Assembly: GCA_020636375.1 (NCBI GenBank)
Contig: JACJXZ010000005.1
Location: 186,001-250,000 of the forward strand
Length of the DNA stretch: 64,000 nt
Source of the DNA: Lewinellaceae bacterium
GTDB taxonomy: Bacteria > Bacteroidota > Bacteroidia > Chitinophagales > Saprospiraceae
Reading direction: 5' to 3'
In this document: positions 35,381-44,667 of the stretch, in pieces
How positions within the stretch are numbered: the first letter of the stretch is position 1
Layout of the letters: each line of letters starts with the position of its first letter
Notes under the pieces: model-generated
Seen by the model: only the letters and a program-made list of their open reading frames with translations
What the model was told of the DNA's origin: nothing
Databases searched by the model: none
Made by a program: the position numbers and the translations under genes

Positions 35381-35971
35381 CTACTGCGACAACAACACCA
35401 GCAATATCATAACCAGAACAATCACAAAGGCAAGGATATAGTAGTAGGTGTTGCTGTCCCGGTACTTGGCATATAATTTTTCCACGACGTTGCGCCATTC
35501 GAGCCTTTTCCCCACAGGCTCAAAGACCATCACGAAATACTTATGTTTCTTCAGGCGCTTCTGGTCGCCATGCTTGGCAAGGATGAAGAATTCCGGGTCG
35601 AGGAAGGATAGTTCAAAAAGCTCGTCTTCGATCATTATCTTGTTGGATCCCATCAACCGCCAGCTGCCGCTGGATACGTCTCCGTTTACCGACTTCAGGT
35701 ACTCCCCGCCATCGTTGAAAATATGCAGTACCGTGTCGTGAAATTTCTCGTCATCCCGGAATTCCAGCCAGTGTTTTCCAAGAAAGAAGTGGCTCTCCTT
35801 CAGGTCTTCGCCAATGGCGCGCACACTGGGCAGCAACTGGTCCAGGTACTCGTCCATCGTCTCGCTGTGCGGCATTTCCGTGCTCCACGCCTGCGATACC
35901 TTTTCTAATAATTTGTTTTCCAAAGCCGGTAGTGGTTTTCTGTACCGGTAAAAATACCAACTTTTCGGCAA
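35381..35971 (-). CDS. hypothetical tail-anchored membrane protein
   Basis: 196 residues. Mostly soluble, with a single hydrophobic segment at the extreme C-terminus (YYYILAFVIVLVMILLVLL), which predicts a tail-anchored protein facing the cytoplasm. Its middle (WLEFRDDEKFHDTVLHIF, then FELSFLDPEFFILAKHG) has no family I know. It lies downstream of crtZ on the same strand but 129 bases apart with a repeat between. Confidence 0.7.
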   Translation of the reverse strand: MPKSWYFYRYRKPLPALENKLLEKVSQAWSTEMPHSETMDEYLDQLLPSVRAIGEDLKESHFFLGKHWLEFRDDEKFHDTVLHIFNDGGEYLKSVNGDVSSGSWRLMGSNKIMIEDELFELSFLDPEFFILAKHGDQKRLKKHKYFVMVFEPVGKRLEWRNVVEKLYAKYRDSNTYYYILAFVIVLVMILLVLLSQ

Positions 35972-36036
35972 AGTAGGCTACGCAGCATTCGGTTTTCGGC
36001 ATTCGCCGGTCCGGGCTACAGGCAATGCCCGCTCCC

Positions 36037-36092
36037 GCAGCGAACAGCGAATAGCAAACAGCGAACAGCGAACAGCAAACAGCAAACAGCAA
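36037..36092. repeat. 7-base AGCGAAC tandem array
   Basis: Units agcgaac/agcaaac, eight copies, right after the crtZ stop. The same 7-base unit, inverted, is found at 55690-55752. Confidence 0.7.
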
Positions 36093-36100
36093 ACCGCCCC

Positions 36101-36574
36101 CTACTTCGCCCACTCCCTCCGGCTCTTAAAGTACTTGGGGTGGACGACCAGCAAGCCGAAAGACTCCCCTTCTTCCTTGGTCCGTTTGGCATGGTGAGCG
36201 CCGTGAGCCCGCAGGATAGCCCGGGAGTAGGTGCTGTCCAGCTGGCGGAACCACTTGAATCGCTGGTGGATATAAACGTCGTGGATGAGGAAGTAGATCA
36301 CTCCGTAGATGGAGATGCCGATGCCGACAAAGAGCAGCCAGAAATGGGGCGTAGACAGGCCCACGATGTACGAGAGGGCGCTGGGGATGGCGAAAACGAG
36401 GAAGAACAGGTCGTTCTTTTCGAAAAAACCGTCCTTGTGGTGATGGGGTTGGTGATGATCCTCGTGCCAGGACCACAGAAAGCCGTGCATGACGTATTTG
36501 TGGGTGAACCAGGCCATAAATTCCATGCCAACCACAGCTGCCAGCGTAATGCCGGTATAGATCAGAATATCCAT
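36101..36574 (-). CDS. crtZ: beta-carotene hydroxylase CrtZ-type
   Basis: 157 residues with four membrane segments and the eight-histidine diiron pattern: HKYVMHG, HEDHHQPHHH, HDVYIHQRF and HGAHHAKR. It adds 3-hydroxyl groups to the ionone rings of beta-carotene, giving zeaxanthin. Starts 13 bases after the preceding gene's stop and forms a carotenoid block with it and crtI. Confidence 0.93.
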   Translation of the reverse strand: MDILIYTGITLAAVVGMEFMAWFTHKYVMHGFLWSWHEDHHQPHHHKDGFFEKNDLFFLVFAIPSALSYIVGLSTPHFWLLFVGIGISIYGVIYFLIHDVYIHQRFKWFRQLDSTYSRAILRAHGAHHAKRTKEEGESFGLLVVHPKYFKSRREWAK

Positions 36575-36586
36575 ATTGAGTCGGTT

Positions 36587-37306
36587 TTACTGAAATGCTA
36601 TTCCGAGAATAAGGAAAAACAGCATTTGGAGAATAAACAAAGCTACAGCCACTTTGTTGCGCACGCGGCCCAGCCAGAAAGCGAACAGGCATTGCAGGGG
36701 GGAAGCGACCAGAAACCAGCCCAGGTAGTTGCGCAACGGCACGCTTTCCGCCTCCCAGGCCCAGAAGCCGTACCGGATGGCCACCGGTTCGATCAGCACG
36801 TCCAGCCCGACCATCAGCAGGGCGGCGAACAAGCCCCGAAACAGCCAGTGCGTACGGCCCGCCAGGAAGTTGGCGACAACCCCGGCGCTGTAGCTCAGCA
36901 TCACCCAATTGACGCCGATCATCAGGGGCGTGCCCCAAAGTTTCGGGCCCAGGACCCGCCCATAGGCGTATTCGCCAAACAAAATACCGGTTTGAACCCC
37001 AAACAACTCGGCCCCAAAGCCAACGAAGTAAGCGATGGCCAGAAAGGCCGGCAGGGGCCGCTCCCATCGCGGGTGAAACCACAGTACCAGGGCTAAGGAC
37101 ACCAGCAGGTTGGCCGGCGTCAGCAGAATGAAGTCCTCATGGATGGGCAGAAGGATACCAAATATGCCCACAGCATACAGGATAACGAGTACCAGTATAG
37201 CAAGCCATTCCGGGGATAGGCCAATCGACGATGGGGTTTCCTCTTTCAGCATGAGGGATTTGATCTTCGGGTTATCCTGCATAGGTTCGCAGCATTGAAG
37301 CTTCAT
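36587..37306 (-). CDS. carotenoid biosynthesis membrane protein (CruF-like)
   Basis: 239 residues with seven membrane helices. The conserved GVQTGILFGEYAYGRVLGPKL-like stretch (about residues 113-133) and GVNWVML, LDVLIEPVA are seen in the CruF/DUF422 carotenoid family (bacterioruberin-type 1,2-hydratases and related cyclases). An internal ATG at 37252 (MLKEETPSS) is an alternative start. Placed between crtI and crtZ, so a role in carotenoid end-group processing is likely; hydratase versus cyclase cannot be decided. Confidence 0.8.
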   Translation of the reverse strand: MKLQCCEPMQDNPKIKSLMLKEETPSSIGLSPEWLAILVLVILYAVGIFGILLPIHEDFILLTPANLLVSLALVLWFHPRWERPLPAFLAIAYFVGFGAELFGVQTGILFGEYAYGRVLGPKLWGTPLMIGVNWVMLSYSAGVVANFLAGRTHWLFRGLFAALLMVGLDVLIEPVAIRYGFWAWEAESVPLRNYLGWFLVASPLQCLFAFWLGRVRNKVAVALFILQMLFFLILGIAFQ

Positions 37307-37438
37307 CCTTTCCGGGCGTTTCTGTCCAGCCAGGGAGCAAAGCCGTTACGAATATAATGATTATAAAAATGATCGTTACTTTTATAACCGTTCTAAAAAC
37401 AACGGCTTCCGTCAGCACACACCTGCATTTTCCAGGAT

Positions 37439-38989
37439 TCATGCCTCTCCGTGCATTACCTCATCCACGATCTTCGCCGACAGCAGCGCCAGGGGTATCC
37501 CCCCGCCGGGATGAACGCTGCCGCCACAGAAGTACAGCCCCCTGATGCGGCTGGAAAAGTTGGGGTGCCGCAGGAAGGCCGCCATCCGGTTGTTGGAACT
37601 GGTGCCATACAGGGCGCCCAGGTGGGAAGCCGTTTTGCTTTCGATGGTGCGGGGTTCCAGGACCTCTTCGCAGGCAATCAGCGGTTCGATATCTGCCTTC
37701 AGGATACGGCTCACTTTTTCCAGTATCTGCTTTCTGGACCAGGCGATGAGGGCGTCCCAGTCCTGCCCGGAATCGAAGGGAGCGTTGATCATGGTGAACC
37801 AATTCTCGCAGCCGTCCGGAGCGTCGCCGGGTTCGCATTTTTGGGTGATGTTGATGTACACCGTGGGGTCGTGGTAGAGCCTGCCTTCCTCCAGGTGCTG
37901 AAACTCGGCGCGGTAATCGTCGCTGAACAGGATATTGTGCAGGCCCAGCTCCGGGAACTGCCGGCGGATGCCCCAGTAAAAGATCAGCGCAGAGGTCGAC
38001 TTCTGCTGGCGGAGGGTGCGTTCGGGATGGCGTTCCTGGGGCAGGAGTTTCCGGTAGGTGAAAAATACATCCATATTGCTGACGATGCGGCCGAAGGGTT
38101 CCTCTCCGTCATCGAACCGGAGGGCTGCGGCCCTGCCCTCTTTGACCACGATCTCCCGGACGGGCGTATTGAAATGGAAAGCCACCCCTTTTCGCTTGGC
38201 CAGCTCAAAGATGCTTTTCGTGATGCTGTACATGCCTCCGCGGGGAAAGAAAGCGCCGATATGGTGCTCGAAATGCGGGATGATGCTGAGCAGCCCCGGC
38301 GCCTTGTAGGGGTTGGACCCATTGTAGGTGGCAAACCGGTTGAAAAGCTGCACCAGCTTGGGGTGCTTCAGGTGGCGCCGGTTGACGGCGTCCATGCTGG
38401 TAAAAAGGTCCAGGCCGGGAATGGCCAGCATGGCGCGCAGCACGCGACCGTTCAGCCAGGTGCCGAGACGGTGCAGGGACTTTTCCAGGAAAATCCGGCC
38501 GGTAACCTCGTATTTCCGCCGGCTGTCGGCCAGGGCCCGGTGCAGCCGCGCGGAGGGGACACCCAGCTTGTCCTCCACTTCCCGGGCAAAACTTTCCTGG
38601 TCGGCATGGGCCAGGAGGCGGGCGCCGTCTTCCCAGAAATAGTGGCACACCACCGGCAGGCGCTCATACTCAAAGTGATCGGCCGGATTTTCTCCCGCCG
38701 CCCGGTAGAGGTCGTCGACGTACTGCGGCATGGTAAAAAGCGACGGCCCGGCGTCAAAGCGATAGCCCGGCAGTTCAAATTCTGAAAGCTTGCCGCCGGG
38801 ATAACTGTTCGCCTCATAAACATGCACCTCGTGCCCCCGGCTGGCCAAACGCACCGCCGCAGCCAGCCCGGCCACTCCCGCTCCTATGATTCCTATTCTC
38901 AAAATCTGTTTTTCGCTGCTTAACAATTCGAACCGGGAAATGTTGAAAAAAGTGATTCGTTGTCGGTTTGGCCTTGACCGCCGGAACAA
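37439..38989 (-). CDS. crtI: phytoene desaturase CrtI family
   Basis: 516 residues as opened; the FAD-binding GAGVAGLAAAVRLASRG starts unusually far in (residue ~37), so a TTG at LRIGIIG may be the true start. C-terminal FAD motif GLYFCGGSVHPGGGIP is conserved. It dehydrogenates phytoene toward lycopene at the inner membrane. Heads the crtI, cruF-like, crtZ set. No phytoene synthase (crtB) or lycopene cyclase lies next to it. Confidence 0.92.
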   Translation of the reverse strand: MFRRSRPNRQRITFFNISRFELLSSEKQILRIGIIGAGVAGLAAAVRLASRGHEVHVYEANSYPGGKLSEFELPGYRFDAGPSLFTMPQYVDDLYRAAGENPADHFEYERLPVVCHYFWEDGARLLAHADQESFAREVEDKLGVPSARLHRALADSRRKYEVTGRIFLEKSLHRLGTWLNGRVLRAMLAIPGLDLFTSMDAVNRRHLKHPKLVQLFNRFATYNGSNPYKAPGLLSIIPHFEHHIGAFFPRGGMYSITKSIFELAKRKGVAFHFNTPVREIVVKEGRAAALRFDDGEEPFGRIVSNMDVFFTYRKLLPQERHPERTLRQQKSTSALIFYWGIRRQFPELGLHNILFSDDYRAEFQHLEEGRLYHDPTVYINITQKCEPGDAPDGCENWFTMINAPFDSGQDWDALIAWSRKQILEKVSRILKADIEPLIACEEVLEPRTIESKTASHLGALYGTSSNNRMAAFLRHPNFSSRIRGLYFCGGSVHPGGGIPLALLSAKIVDEVMHGEA

Positions 38990-39004
38990 TTGGCTTCCCT
39001 AACT

Positions 39005-39095
39005 GACAACCGACCCCCTCACCACATCACCACATCACCACATCACCACATCACCCCCTCACCACATCACCCCCTCACCACATCACCACATCACT
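39005..39095. repeat. CACCACAT tandem array
   Basis: About ten CACCACAT/CACCCCCT units fill the gap between the riboflavin synthase end and the crtI start, running into the last codons of the riboflavin gene. Confidence 0.75.
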
Positions 39096-39696
39096 CCCCC
39101 CCCCTCCCTGCATACAACTTCGCATACCGCGCAATATACTTCCCGATGATATCGAACTCCAGGTTGACCGTATCTCCCGGTTGGATGTCCCTGAAATTCG
39201 TGTGTTCGTAGGTGTAGGGAATGATCGCTACGGAAAAAAGTTCGCCGGCGGGTTCCACCACGGTAAGGCTCACGCCGTTGACCGACACGGACCCCTTATC
39301 CACCAGCAGGTGTTCTTCGGTAGGTTGGTAGCGGAAGCGGTAATACCAGCTGCCGTCCCGTTCGTCGACTGCTACGCAGGTGGCTGTGGCGTCTACATGG
39401 CCCTGGACCATATGGCCGTCGAGGCGGCTGTCGGCCTTCATGGCGCGCTCCAGGTTGACGAGGCTGCCGGGTTGGAGAGCGCCGAGGTTGGAACGCTTCA
39501 GCGTTTCTTCTACGGCGGTGACCGTGTGCGTTCCCTGCCCGAGAGCGACCACCGTCAGGCAAACGCCGTTGTGGGCAATGCTCTGGTCTACCTTCAGCGC
39601 TGCGGAGACGGGGCTTTCTATGGTGAAATGCACGTTGCTGCCTTCCTTGCGGAGCTGCTTGACCGTGCCCATAGCTTCGATAATTCCAGTAAACAT
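39091..39696 (-). CDS. ribE: riboflavin synthase alpha subunit
   Basis: 201 residues from ATG at 39696; upstream in-frame codons are not family-like. Two lumazine-binding repeats are visible, each with its marker: MFTGIIE start, HNGVCLTV in the first, VNGVSLTV in the second. It dismutates two 6,7-dimethyl-8-ribityllumazine molecules to riboflavin. The C-terminus RYAKLYAGRG.E slightly enters the tandem repeat. Confidence 0.94.
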   Translation of the reverse strand: MFTGIIEAMGTVKQLRKEGSNVHFTIESPVSAALKVDQSIAHNGVCLTVVALGQGTHTVTAVEETLKRSNLGALQPGSLVNLERAMKADSRLDGHMVQGHVDATATCVAVDERDGSWYYRFRYQPTEEHLLVDKGSVSVNGVSLTVVEPAGELFSVAIIPYTYEHTNFRDIQPGDTVNLEFDIIGKYIARYAKLYAGRGGE

Positions 39697-39909
39697 ATTT
39701 TTTCGTGTTCGTTGGTTTCTGCATAAAAAACAGTTGCCGGGGGCCTTAGTTTGGAGGGTTGGGGCAATTATCGCCCTTTCCTCTTTTGCCACGCAACCGT
39801 TTTCTATAAATACCGTACATTTGTATTCAGGGGGATGTAACTTTTCACCGATGGGCCGTTAAGCAAAGGAACGCTTCTTCAAAGCCTTTTCGGAGCAAGA
39901 GATAGCAAC

Positions 39910-40407
39910 ATGGAAGAGATTAATCCGGAGAACCTGCTCTCCACCATCAATGAGTTTACCCAATCAATGGGGCCGCTGGAATGGAGCATCGCCGGCGGCG
40001 GCATCGCTATTATCCTGTTACTGGCAGCCAGCCTGTCCGCCGGCAAACGCCGAAAGCGCCGCCAGGCCCAACAGGCGGCACCCTCCCTCGAGTTGGATGC
40101 CTTCCAGGTCTCCCCGCTGGGGCGCGACGCCTACTTCAAGGTCATGAACAACGGCCAGCCTGCGCGGCTGAGCAACCTGTCCATTAAAGGAAGGAAGGAC
40201 ATCGCCGTAAAAAACGCCGTTGCCGGCCAGGAAATCCAAACCGGCGAATCCTACCGCATCCTGCTGGAAGCCACCGGCGCCCGGAAACTGGCCGGCGACT
40301 TCGTTATCGAGTTATCCTATGTGGACCTCATCGGCAACGTCTATCAACAGGGGTTCGCCCTTAACCAGCAGGTTGCCAAACAGCCCAGGCTGGTCCGGCT
40401 GGCCTGA
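39910..40407 (+). CDS. hypothetical single-pass membrane protein
   Basis: 165 residues. One membrane helix at about 24-42 (WSIAGGGIAIILLLAASL) followed by a basic stretch GKRRKRRQ, so the C-terminal part is cytoplasmic by the positive-inside rule. The soluble part is beta-rich with LSYVDLIGNVYQQGF. No family recognised. Stands alone between ribE (divergent) and bshB1. Confidence 0.7.
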   Translation: MEEINPENLLSTINEFTQSMGPLEWSIAGGGIAIILLLAASLSAGKRRKRRQAQQAAPSLELDAFQVSPLGRDAYFKVMNNGQPARLSNLSIKGRKDIAVKNAVAGQEIQTGESYRILLEATGARKLAGDFVIELSYVDLIGNVYQQGFALNQQVAKQPRLVRLA

Positions 40408-40556
40408 ACCGAAGAGAACAGGCCGGCCTGTCATTGCCGGTTGCTAAGGAACCGGGCATACGCAACAACCAATCATACCCCGAGCGAGCCGGGGTGAACC
40501 AAATAAATAACTGCACAGGGCCTATAGCGCCGCAGATAGAAAACTTATATTGCAAT

Positions 40557-40644
40557 CTGGAGCGCGGACCCCGACAAAAATCGGGGCAGGCTTTCCAAGT
40601 CCGCGAATATAGTTGATTCAGCGGACCAGAGGTCCGCACTCCAG
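40557..40644. repeat. REPIN copy upstream of bshB1
   Basis: ctggagcgcggacc at the left, then ccccgacaaaaatcgggg, and gcggaccagaggtccgc with ctccag at the right: the same family as the repeats flanking the RAYT at 26243. Confidence 0.65.
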
Positions 40645-40711
40645 TCCACTCTGCAAACATAAAATTTTAACCTGCGGCGCTAACAGCCCTGCTGCCCCAG
40701 CGCGAAAAACC

Positions 40712-41443
40712 ATGAAAGTAGACATTCTTGCTATTGGCGTTCATCCCGACGATATTGAACTGAGTTGCAGCGGCACCCTCCTCCGCCATATCGCCCAGGG
40801 GAAAACAGCCGGCCTGCTCGACCTGACACAGGGCGAGCTGGGTACGCGGGGTTCGGCCAGGCTCCGGCTGGAAGAGGCGGCCACGGCCGCCAGCCTGATG
40901 GGCGCGGCCTTCCGAAAAAACCTGGGCATGGCCGACGGTTTCTTCTCCTACACCCGGGAGAACATCATCAAGATCATCGAAGTGGTGCGGGAGCACCAGC
41001 CCGAGATCGTGCTGGCCAACGCCCTGGCCGACCGCCATCCCGACCATGGGCGCGCCGCCCGGCTGGTCGCCGACGCCTGCTTCTACTCGGGCCTGGTGAA
41101 AATACCGACAGCCGGCCCCGACGGCACCCCGCACGAACGGTGGCGGCCCCGCGCCTTGTACCACTACATCCAGGACCACAACCTCGAGCCGGATTTCGTC
41201 GTAGACATCACCCCGTTCATAGACAAAAAGATCGAGCTGGCGCAGGCCTTCCGCTCCCAGGTGTTCGTGCCTGGCGCCAAAGAGTTCGAAGAGGAACTGA
41301 ACTCTCCTATTTCCGGGGAAGATTTCATCGAATTCCTTCGGGCCAAGGCCCGCGCCTACGGCAGGGCTGCCGGCTTCGAATACGCCGAGGGCTACAACGT
41401 AGCCCGCACCCCGGGAGTCAATGATTTGTTCAGCCTGATTTGA
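40712..41443 (+). CDS. bshB1: bacillithiol biosynthesis deacetylase BshB1
   Basis: 243 residues from ATG at 40712. LmbE-like zinc site: HPDDIELSCSGT near the N-terminus and RHPDHGRA in the middle; C-terminal AAGFEYAEGYNVAR is typical of BshB1. It removes acetyl from GlcNAc-malate to give GlcN-malate in bacillithiol synthesis. The upstream frame extension (33 codons) crosses a REP element and is not credible. Its 3' end overlaps the convergent histidine kinase gene by 14 bases. Confidence 0.93.
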   Translation: MKVDILAIGVHPDDIELSCSGTLLRHIAQGKTAGLLDLTQGELGTRGSARLRLEEAATAASLMGAAFRKNLGMADGFFSYTRENIIKIIEVVREHQPEIVLANALADRHPDHGRAARLVADACFYSGLVKIPTAGPDGTPHERWRPRALYHYIQDHNLEPDFVVDITPFIDKKIELAQAFRSQVFVPGAKEFEEELNSPISGEDFIEFLRAKARAYGRAAGFEYAEGYNVARTPGVNDLFSLI

Positions 41444-42770
41444 GGCGTTGGGGAAAAGAACAGTAAAAAGTAGCCCCCTTGCCTTCGGCGCTTTCCGCCC
41501 AGAACCGGCCGCCGTGGAGGGTAGCCACCTGCTGGACGATGGCCAGCCCTACCCCGGCACCTTCAAACTGATGGGCCGAATGCAGGCGCTTGAAGGGCTT
41601 GCCCAGGTCAGCGGCAAACTTCATATCAAAACCTACGCCGTTATCCCGCACATACAGGACGGTCTGTCCTCGATCCTGATAAGCGCCTATTTCTACTTTT
41701 GGGGCAGCAGCGTACCGAGAATATTTTACGGCATTAGAGGCCAGGTTGGCCAGCACATGCCACAGCAATTTAGGATCTGCCTCTACCGTGTTCAGGCCCT
41801 TCAGGGCCAGCTCCGGTTTTTCCCCTTCCGTCCTTCCGGCCGTCTGTTCTTCCCAAACGCTCCGGGCCAGGGGTTCTACCTCGACGGTTGCCACCTCCAT
41901 CCCTCCTTTGCCAATGCGGGATAGCAGCAACAAGCCTTCTATGATCTGATAAATCTTGTCATGGCTGTTTTTGACCTGCCCGAAAAACTCCCGGGCGCTC
42001 TGCTCGTCGAGCTCGCCGGCTTGGAAGCGGCGCTCCAGCAACTGGGTGAACGACTGGGCCAGGCGCAACGGGCCTTTCAGGTCGTGGGTTATCGCATAAT
42101 TGAAGCTCACCAGGTTGTCGTTGGCGTTCTGCAACTCCTGGCGCTGACGGGCGATCTTTTCCTCCCGCTCCTCCAACTGATAGACGAAGTTGGCCTTCTC
42201 CCGTTCCTGCCGCTCCTGAAAAAGCATAATGATAATGGCAAAAAAGGCGGTCAGGTAGATGGAAAAAATATACCCAAAACTGTCGGCGTTGCCGGCCAGC
42301 AGCAAAACCCCAAGCACCGCCATCGTCGCAATCCCGATATAGACCATATACCTCCGCGCCCCGCCGGCAGTAATGGCGACGACCGGCCACACCGTCATGC
42401 AGCCGACCGTTACGGCGAATTCCTGTTTGGGCGTCCCATCGGGGTTGGTGAAGATCAACCAGGCTATGGCGCTCATCATCAGGATTAAACAGGACAGCAT
42501 GAATGCGTGAATGTAAATGATGAACTGCGGAGACCGGATGAAATAGCGGCCAAGGAGAAAGGCCAGCGCGCCGGCCAGGCCGATACTCCGCCAGGGCAGG
42601 GTTCTTTCCAGCCCCAGGTCATTAATATCCAGCAGGTAAAAAAATGGGATCGCAATTGTTGCCAGCAGGGCCAGAAAAAAACCAATACGCCTTGTCTTCA
42701 ACGCGGCTTCCCGGATGTACCTTTCATAATGGATGGGCCTCATCATTTTCGAAAAATTATGAACTGGCAT
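41430..42770 (-). CDS. sensor histidine kinase
   Basis: 446 residues. About six membrane helices (residues 28-185), a coiled coil (185-215), then the H-box FNYAITHDLKGPLRL (His229), N-box NLASNAVKYS, G1 DNGVGFD and G2 GAGVGLAIVQQ. No separate sensor domain is evident; the multi-helix membrane part may sense directly. No response regulator adjoins it, so it is an orphan. Confidence 0.9.
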   Translation of the reverse strand: MPVHNFSKMMRPIHYERYIREAALKTRRIGFFLALLATIAIPFFYLLDINDLGLERTLPWRSIGLAGALAFLLGRYFIRSPQFIIYIHAFMLSCLILMMSAIAWLIFTNPDGTPKQEFAVTVGCMTVWPVVAITAGGARRYMVYIGIATMAVLGVLLLAGNADSFGYIFSIYLTAFFAIIIMLFQERQEREKANFVYQLEEREEKIARQRQELQNANDNLVSFNYAITHDLKGPLRLAQSFTQLLERRFQAGELDEQSAREFFGQVKNSHDKIYQIIEGLLLLSRIGKGGMEVATVEVEPLARSVWEEQTAGRTEGEKPELALKGLNTVEADPKLLWHVLANLASNAVKYSRYAAAPKVEIGAYQDRGQTVLYVRDNGVGFDMKFAADLGKPFKRLHSAHQFEGAGVGLAIVQQVATLHGGRFWAESAEGKGATFYCSFPQRLKSG

Positions 42771-42857
42771 GAAGCGTTTAGTGAATAGCCCTGTTTATGG
42801 TTATGCTCCTTTGCGGTTTCTAAAATACTCCTTTTCCGGCAATGGGCAAAGATTTGG

Positions 42858-43211
42858 TCAATAATCCGGAAGTTTACCCTCCATCCGCTCCACATATTGT
42901 ACTTCCCCCAGGCGGAATTTGACCGGCATGCGAGCAGCTTTTTCCAGCTTCACTTCCCATTTGCAGAAGGTGCCGAGTTGATCAAAAGCCCAGGCGGCAG
43001 GCATTTCCGGAGCGGACAGGGCTTCCCGTGGGCGAGCAGCGCTTCCGGGATCGCGCCCGGCAGGCAGGAGCGACAAGGGTGGAAGGGCATACCGATAGGC
43101 CGCCACGCCCACGGTATCCGACGGCAGACGAAGCCCCCAGGGGGCCTGGGCAGCCCCCCGGCCGGCATGTAAAAAAAAGAACAGCAGAAAAATACCTCCG
43201 CTAATTTTCAT
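42858..43211 (-). CDS. small secreted protein of unknown function
   Basis: 117 residues with a signal peptide (FLLFFFLHAGRGAAQ) and a Pro/Ala-rich body. Its start codon lies inside the last codons of the methyltransferase gene (11-base overlap), so it is probably translated by coupling. No family recognised. Confidence 0.6.
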   Translation of the reverse strand: MKISGGIFLLFFFLHAGRGAAQAPWGLRLPSDTVGVAAYRYALPPLSLLPAGRDPGSAARPREALSAPEMPAAWAFDQLGTFCKWEVKLEKAARMPVKFRLGEVQYVERMEGKLPDY

Positions 43212-44355
43212 GATCCTCCTTTTTTTTCTTACGGCTTCCCCGGTACAACTGATATTGCTGGTATTTACACTCCAGGGCGCCGTTGAAAAGCGTCATTTTC
43301 CGGGAAGGCCGCAGGCCTATCCTCTTCATGGCGTCCTTATTGGAAGAGAGAATCCAGGCCTCGTATCCCGCGAAGGCCTGCTTCAGCCGGTCGCCGATCA
43401 TCTGGTAGAAAGCCTCGATGTCCGCTTTTGCCAGGCGCTCGTCGTAGGGCGGGTTCATCACGATGAAGCCCTCTTCAGCCGGGGGCTCCAGGCGTTCGAA
43501 GGGCTGGCGTTCTATCTGCACCTGCCCCTCCAGGCCAGCAGCCAGGGCATTGTGGCGGGCAATCCGCATGGCCTTGAAATCCAGGTCGTAACCGTACAGG
43601 CCATGCTCAAATGGCACCACCCGACTGCGAGCTTCGGCAAGCAGGCCTGCCCAGAGGCTTTCGTCATAATCCGCCCATTGTTTAAACCCGAAATAATCGC
43701 GCTGCAACTGCGGCGCCCGGCGGCAGGCATAGGTTGCCGCCTCGATGAGGATGGTGCCCGAACCGCACATGGGATCGACGAAAGCACAGTCGCGTTCCCA
43801 GCCGGCCAACAGGATCATGCCGGCGGCCAGCACCTCGTTGATGGGCGCCTCCAGGGCGTCCACCCGGTAGCCGCGCTTGTGCAGCGACTCTTCCGAACTG
43901 TCCAGGGAAACGGTACACTCTTCCTGATAGATGTGCACATTGACCCGCAGCCTGGGCCTGTGCAGGGATACATTGGGCCGGCGCCCTTCTTCTTTGCGAA
44001 AACGGTCGACAATAGCGTCCTTGGTTTTCAGGGCAATGTACTTGGAGTGGTTGAAATGAGGCGAGTTGACCGCCGCATCCACCGCCAAGGTGTCCCGCAC
44101 GCCCATATACTGCCGCCAGTCGATATCGTAAATCTGCCGGTACAGGCCCTGTTCGGTCCGCACCGGGAAAGAATGGATCGGCCTGAGGATGCGCAGGGCG
44201 GTCCGCAACTCCAGGTTGGCCCGGTACAGCAGCCGCTGATCCCCCTCGAAATAAACGGCGCGATTGAGGGGCTCGACCGCGGCGGCGCCCAGTTGTTCCA
44301 GCTCTGCGGCCAGGACGGGTTCCAGGCCCGCCATGGTTTTGGCAATAAGCTTCAT
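43201..44355 (-). CDS. THUMP-domain class I RNA methyltransferase (RlmL/Trm-like)
   Basis: 384 residues. N-terminal ferredoxin-like and THUMP regions, then a methyltransferase domain with the SAM motif DPMCGSGTILIEAA and the base-amino-methylation motif NPPYDER. This family makes m2G in 23S rRNA (RlmL N-terminal half) or in tRNA. The length fits stand-alone RlmL-like proteins of Bacteroidota. C-terminus is Lys-rich (GSRKKKKEDHEN). Confidence 0.9.
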   Translation of the reverse strand: MKLIAKTMAGLEPVLAAELEQLGAAAVEPLNRAVYFEGDQRLLYRANLELRTALRILRPIHSFPVRTEQGLYRQIYDIDWRQYMGVRDTLAVDAAVNSPHFNHSKYIALKTKDAIVDRFRKEEGRRPNVSLHRPRLRVNVHIYQEECTVSLDSSEESLHKRGYRVDALEAPINEVLAAGMILLAGWERDCAFVDPMCGSGTILIEAATYACRRAPQLQRDYFGFKQWADYDESLWAGLLAEARSRVVPFEHGLYGYDLDFKAMRIARHNALAAGLEGQVQIERQPFERLEPPAEEGFIVMNPPYDERLAKADIEAFYQMIGDRLKQAFAGYEAWILSSNKDAMKRIGLRPSRKMTLFNGALECKYQQYQLYRGSRKKKKEDHEN

Positions 44356-44667
44356 GTACTTTTTTTAACCCTAATTTTCCAAAAATCCCCAACAAACTGT
44401 AAATTCGTATGCCGTGACAGAGAAGAGCGATCGCTCCCCCCCTGATCAGACTCCCGGCCTTGCCACGAATCACCAATTATGCACAATTCGGGTAGCGGTA
44501 AAGCTACAAAGAAAGCTGCAGGCCATAAAGCCTGGGCCTTTCCAAATGGCGGATAAAAGGCCGGAGGGTTGCGTCGTTTTGCAATTTCTCCCGGGTCATT
44601 CAGCAAAAGGCGCCATTTGAAGGATCAAGTCTTTGTGTCATTACTAACGGTCATAATCATCCAAGCC

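Noticed and set aside
35386..35430. A possible DGR template repeat (several AAC/ACC-like triplets)
   Set aside because: It is the complement of the hydrophobic C-terminal codons of the gene at 35381 and does not share the flanking GGGTCTTGG or TTGGGGTTTCGT strings expected of the template.
40613..40711. N-terminal extension of BshB1
   Set aside because: It crosses a REP palindrome, and the deacetylase fold begins at MKVDILAIG.
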